This document shows positions 62,005 to 62,005 of a DNA stretch of 62,005 bases, piece after piece (position 1 is the first letter of the stretch; each line of letters starts with the position of its first letter). Under the pieces are notes generated by a model. The model searched no databases. It was not told the origin of the DNA and saw only the letters and a program-made list of their open reading frames with translations. The stretch comes from an uncultured Dysosmobacter sp. GTDB taxonomy: Bacteria > Bacillota > Clostridia > Oscillospirales > Oscillospiraceae. Where the stretch lies: NCBI GenBank assembly GCA_934565855.1, contig CAKTIO010000011.1, positions 1 through 62,005 of the forward strand, written 5' to 3'. The position numbers and the translations under genes were made by a program.

Positions 62005-62005
62005 A

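Overview
The window is a GC-rich, codon-biased chromosomal segment from an anaerobic Firmicute. Most likely it is a member of the Oscillospiraceae (Oscillibacter/Dysosmobacter/Lawsonibacter-like). This is inferred from the mix of genes (formate-THF ligase, clostridial-type flavodoxin, RNase J, CIRCE-controlled groESL, arginine deiminase operon, gdpP-rplI-dnaB-tilS-hpt-ftsH cluster), the very GC-rich third positions and clear TTGACA-N17-TATAAT promoters. No 16S rRNA or marker set is present to prove it.

Layout. 0.2-6 kb (+): a YhaN/SbcC-like ATPase that appears to start at CTG, Mrp, then xpt and guaA. 6-11 kb: a ZIP metal transporter, a membrane protein with an ATC-hydrolase-like partner, and a flavodoxin. 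All three transcription units carry the same GTTAG-N6-CTAAC operator, read here as a DtxR-type iron box; fhs sits among them. 11-20.3 kb: a cation/proton antiporter, cysK with a Cys-Cys leader peptide, and a four-gene efflux operon (TolC-like, adaptor, RND pump, TetR) with a perfect TetR-style palindrome at its promoter. 20.4-33 kb: azlCD, MATE, degV, an arginine deiminase operon (arcA, arcB, YfcC carrier) and a complete branched-chain amino acid ABC importer. 33-41 kb (-): gdpP, rplI, a small membrane protein, dnaB, tilS, hpt and ftsH as one long head-to-tail cluster. 41.5-50.6 kb: a lower-GC GNAT gene, RNase J behind a roughly 400-nt structured leader, an ECF S-component, an SPFH/NfeD pair, an rRNA methyltransferase and groESL.

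From about 50.6 to 61.7 kb base composition and codon use change, and the segment reads as an integrated mobile element. Its left half holds a divergent cargo cluster: AraC regulator facing AEC permease, MalY-type C-S lyase, Cys-rich FeS-type protein and threonine-aldolase-like lyase. Its right half holds a HTH regulator, a small conserved protein, a replication initiator, an FtsK/TcpA-type ATPase, an excisionase and a Tn916-type integrase. A host tRNA(CAT) follows.

The most striking feature is the replication module. The initiator at 57898-58854 has the architecture of CRESS-DNA virus Rep proteins (HUH motifs I-III followed by a superfamily 3 helicase). Immediately upstream is a perfect 15-bp stem-loop carrying AAGTATTAC, which fits the NANTATTAC nonanucleotide of circovirus and geminivirus origins, followed by GGCAGC/GGTAGC hexamer repeats reminiscent of circovirus Rep-binding repeats. 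A chromosomal integrative element thus appears to carry a complete eukaryotic-ssDNA-virus-like rolling-circle origin and Rep, coupled to a DNA-pumping ATPase and tyrosine recombinase. All functional statements are from sequence reading only.
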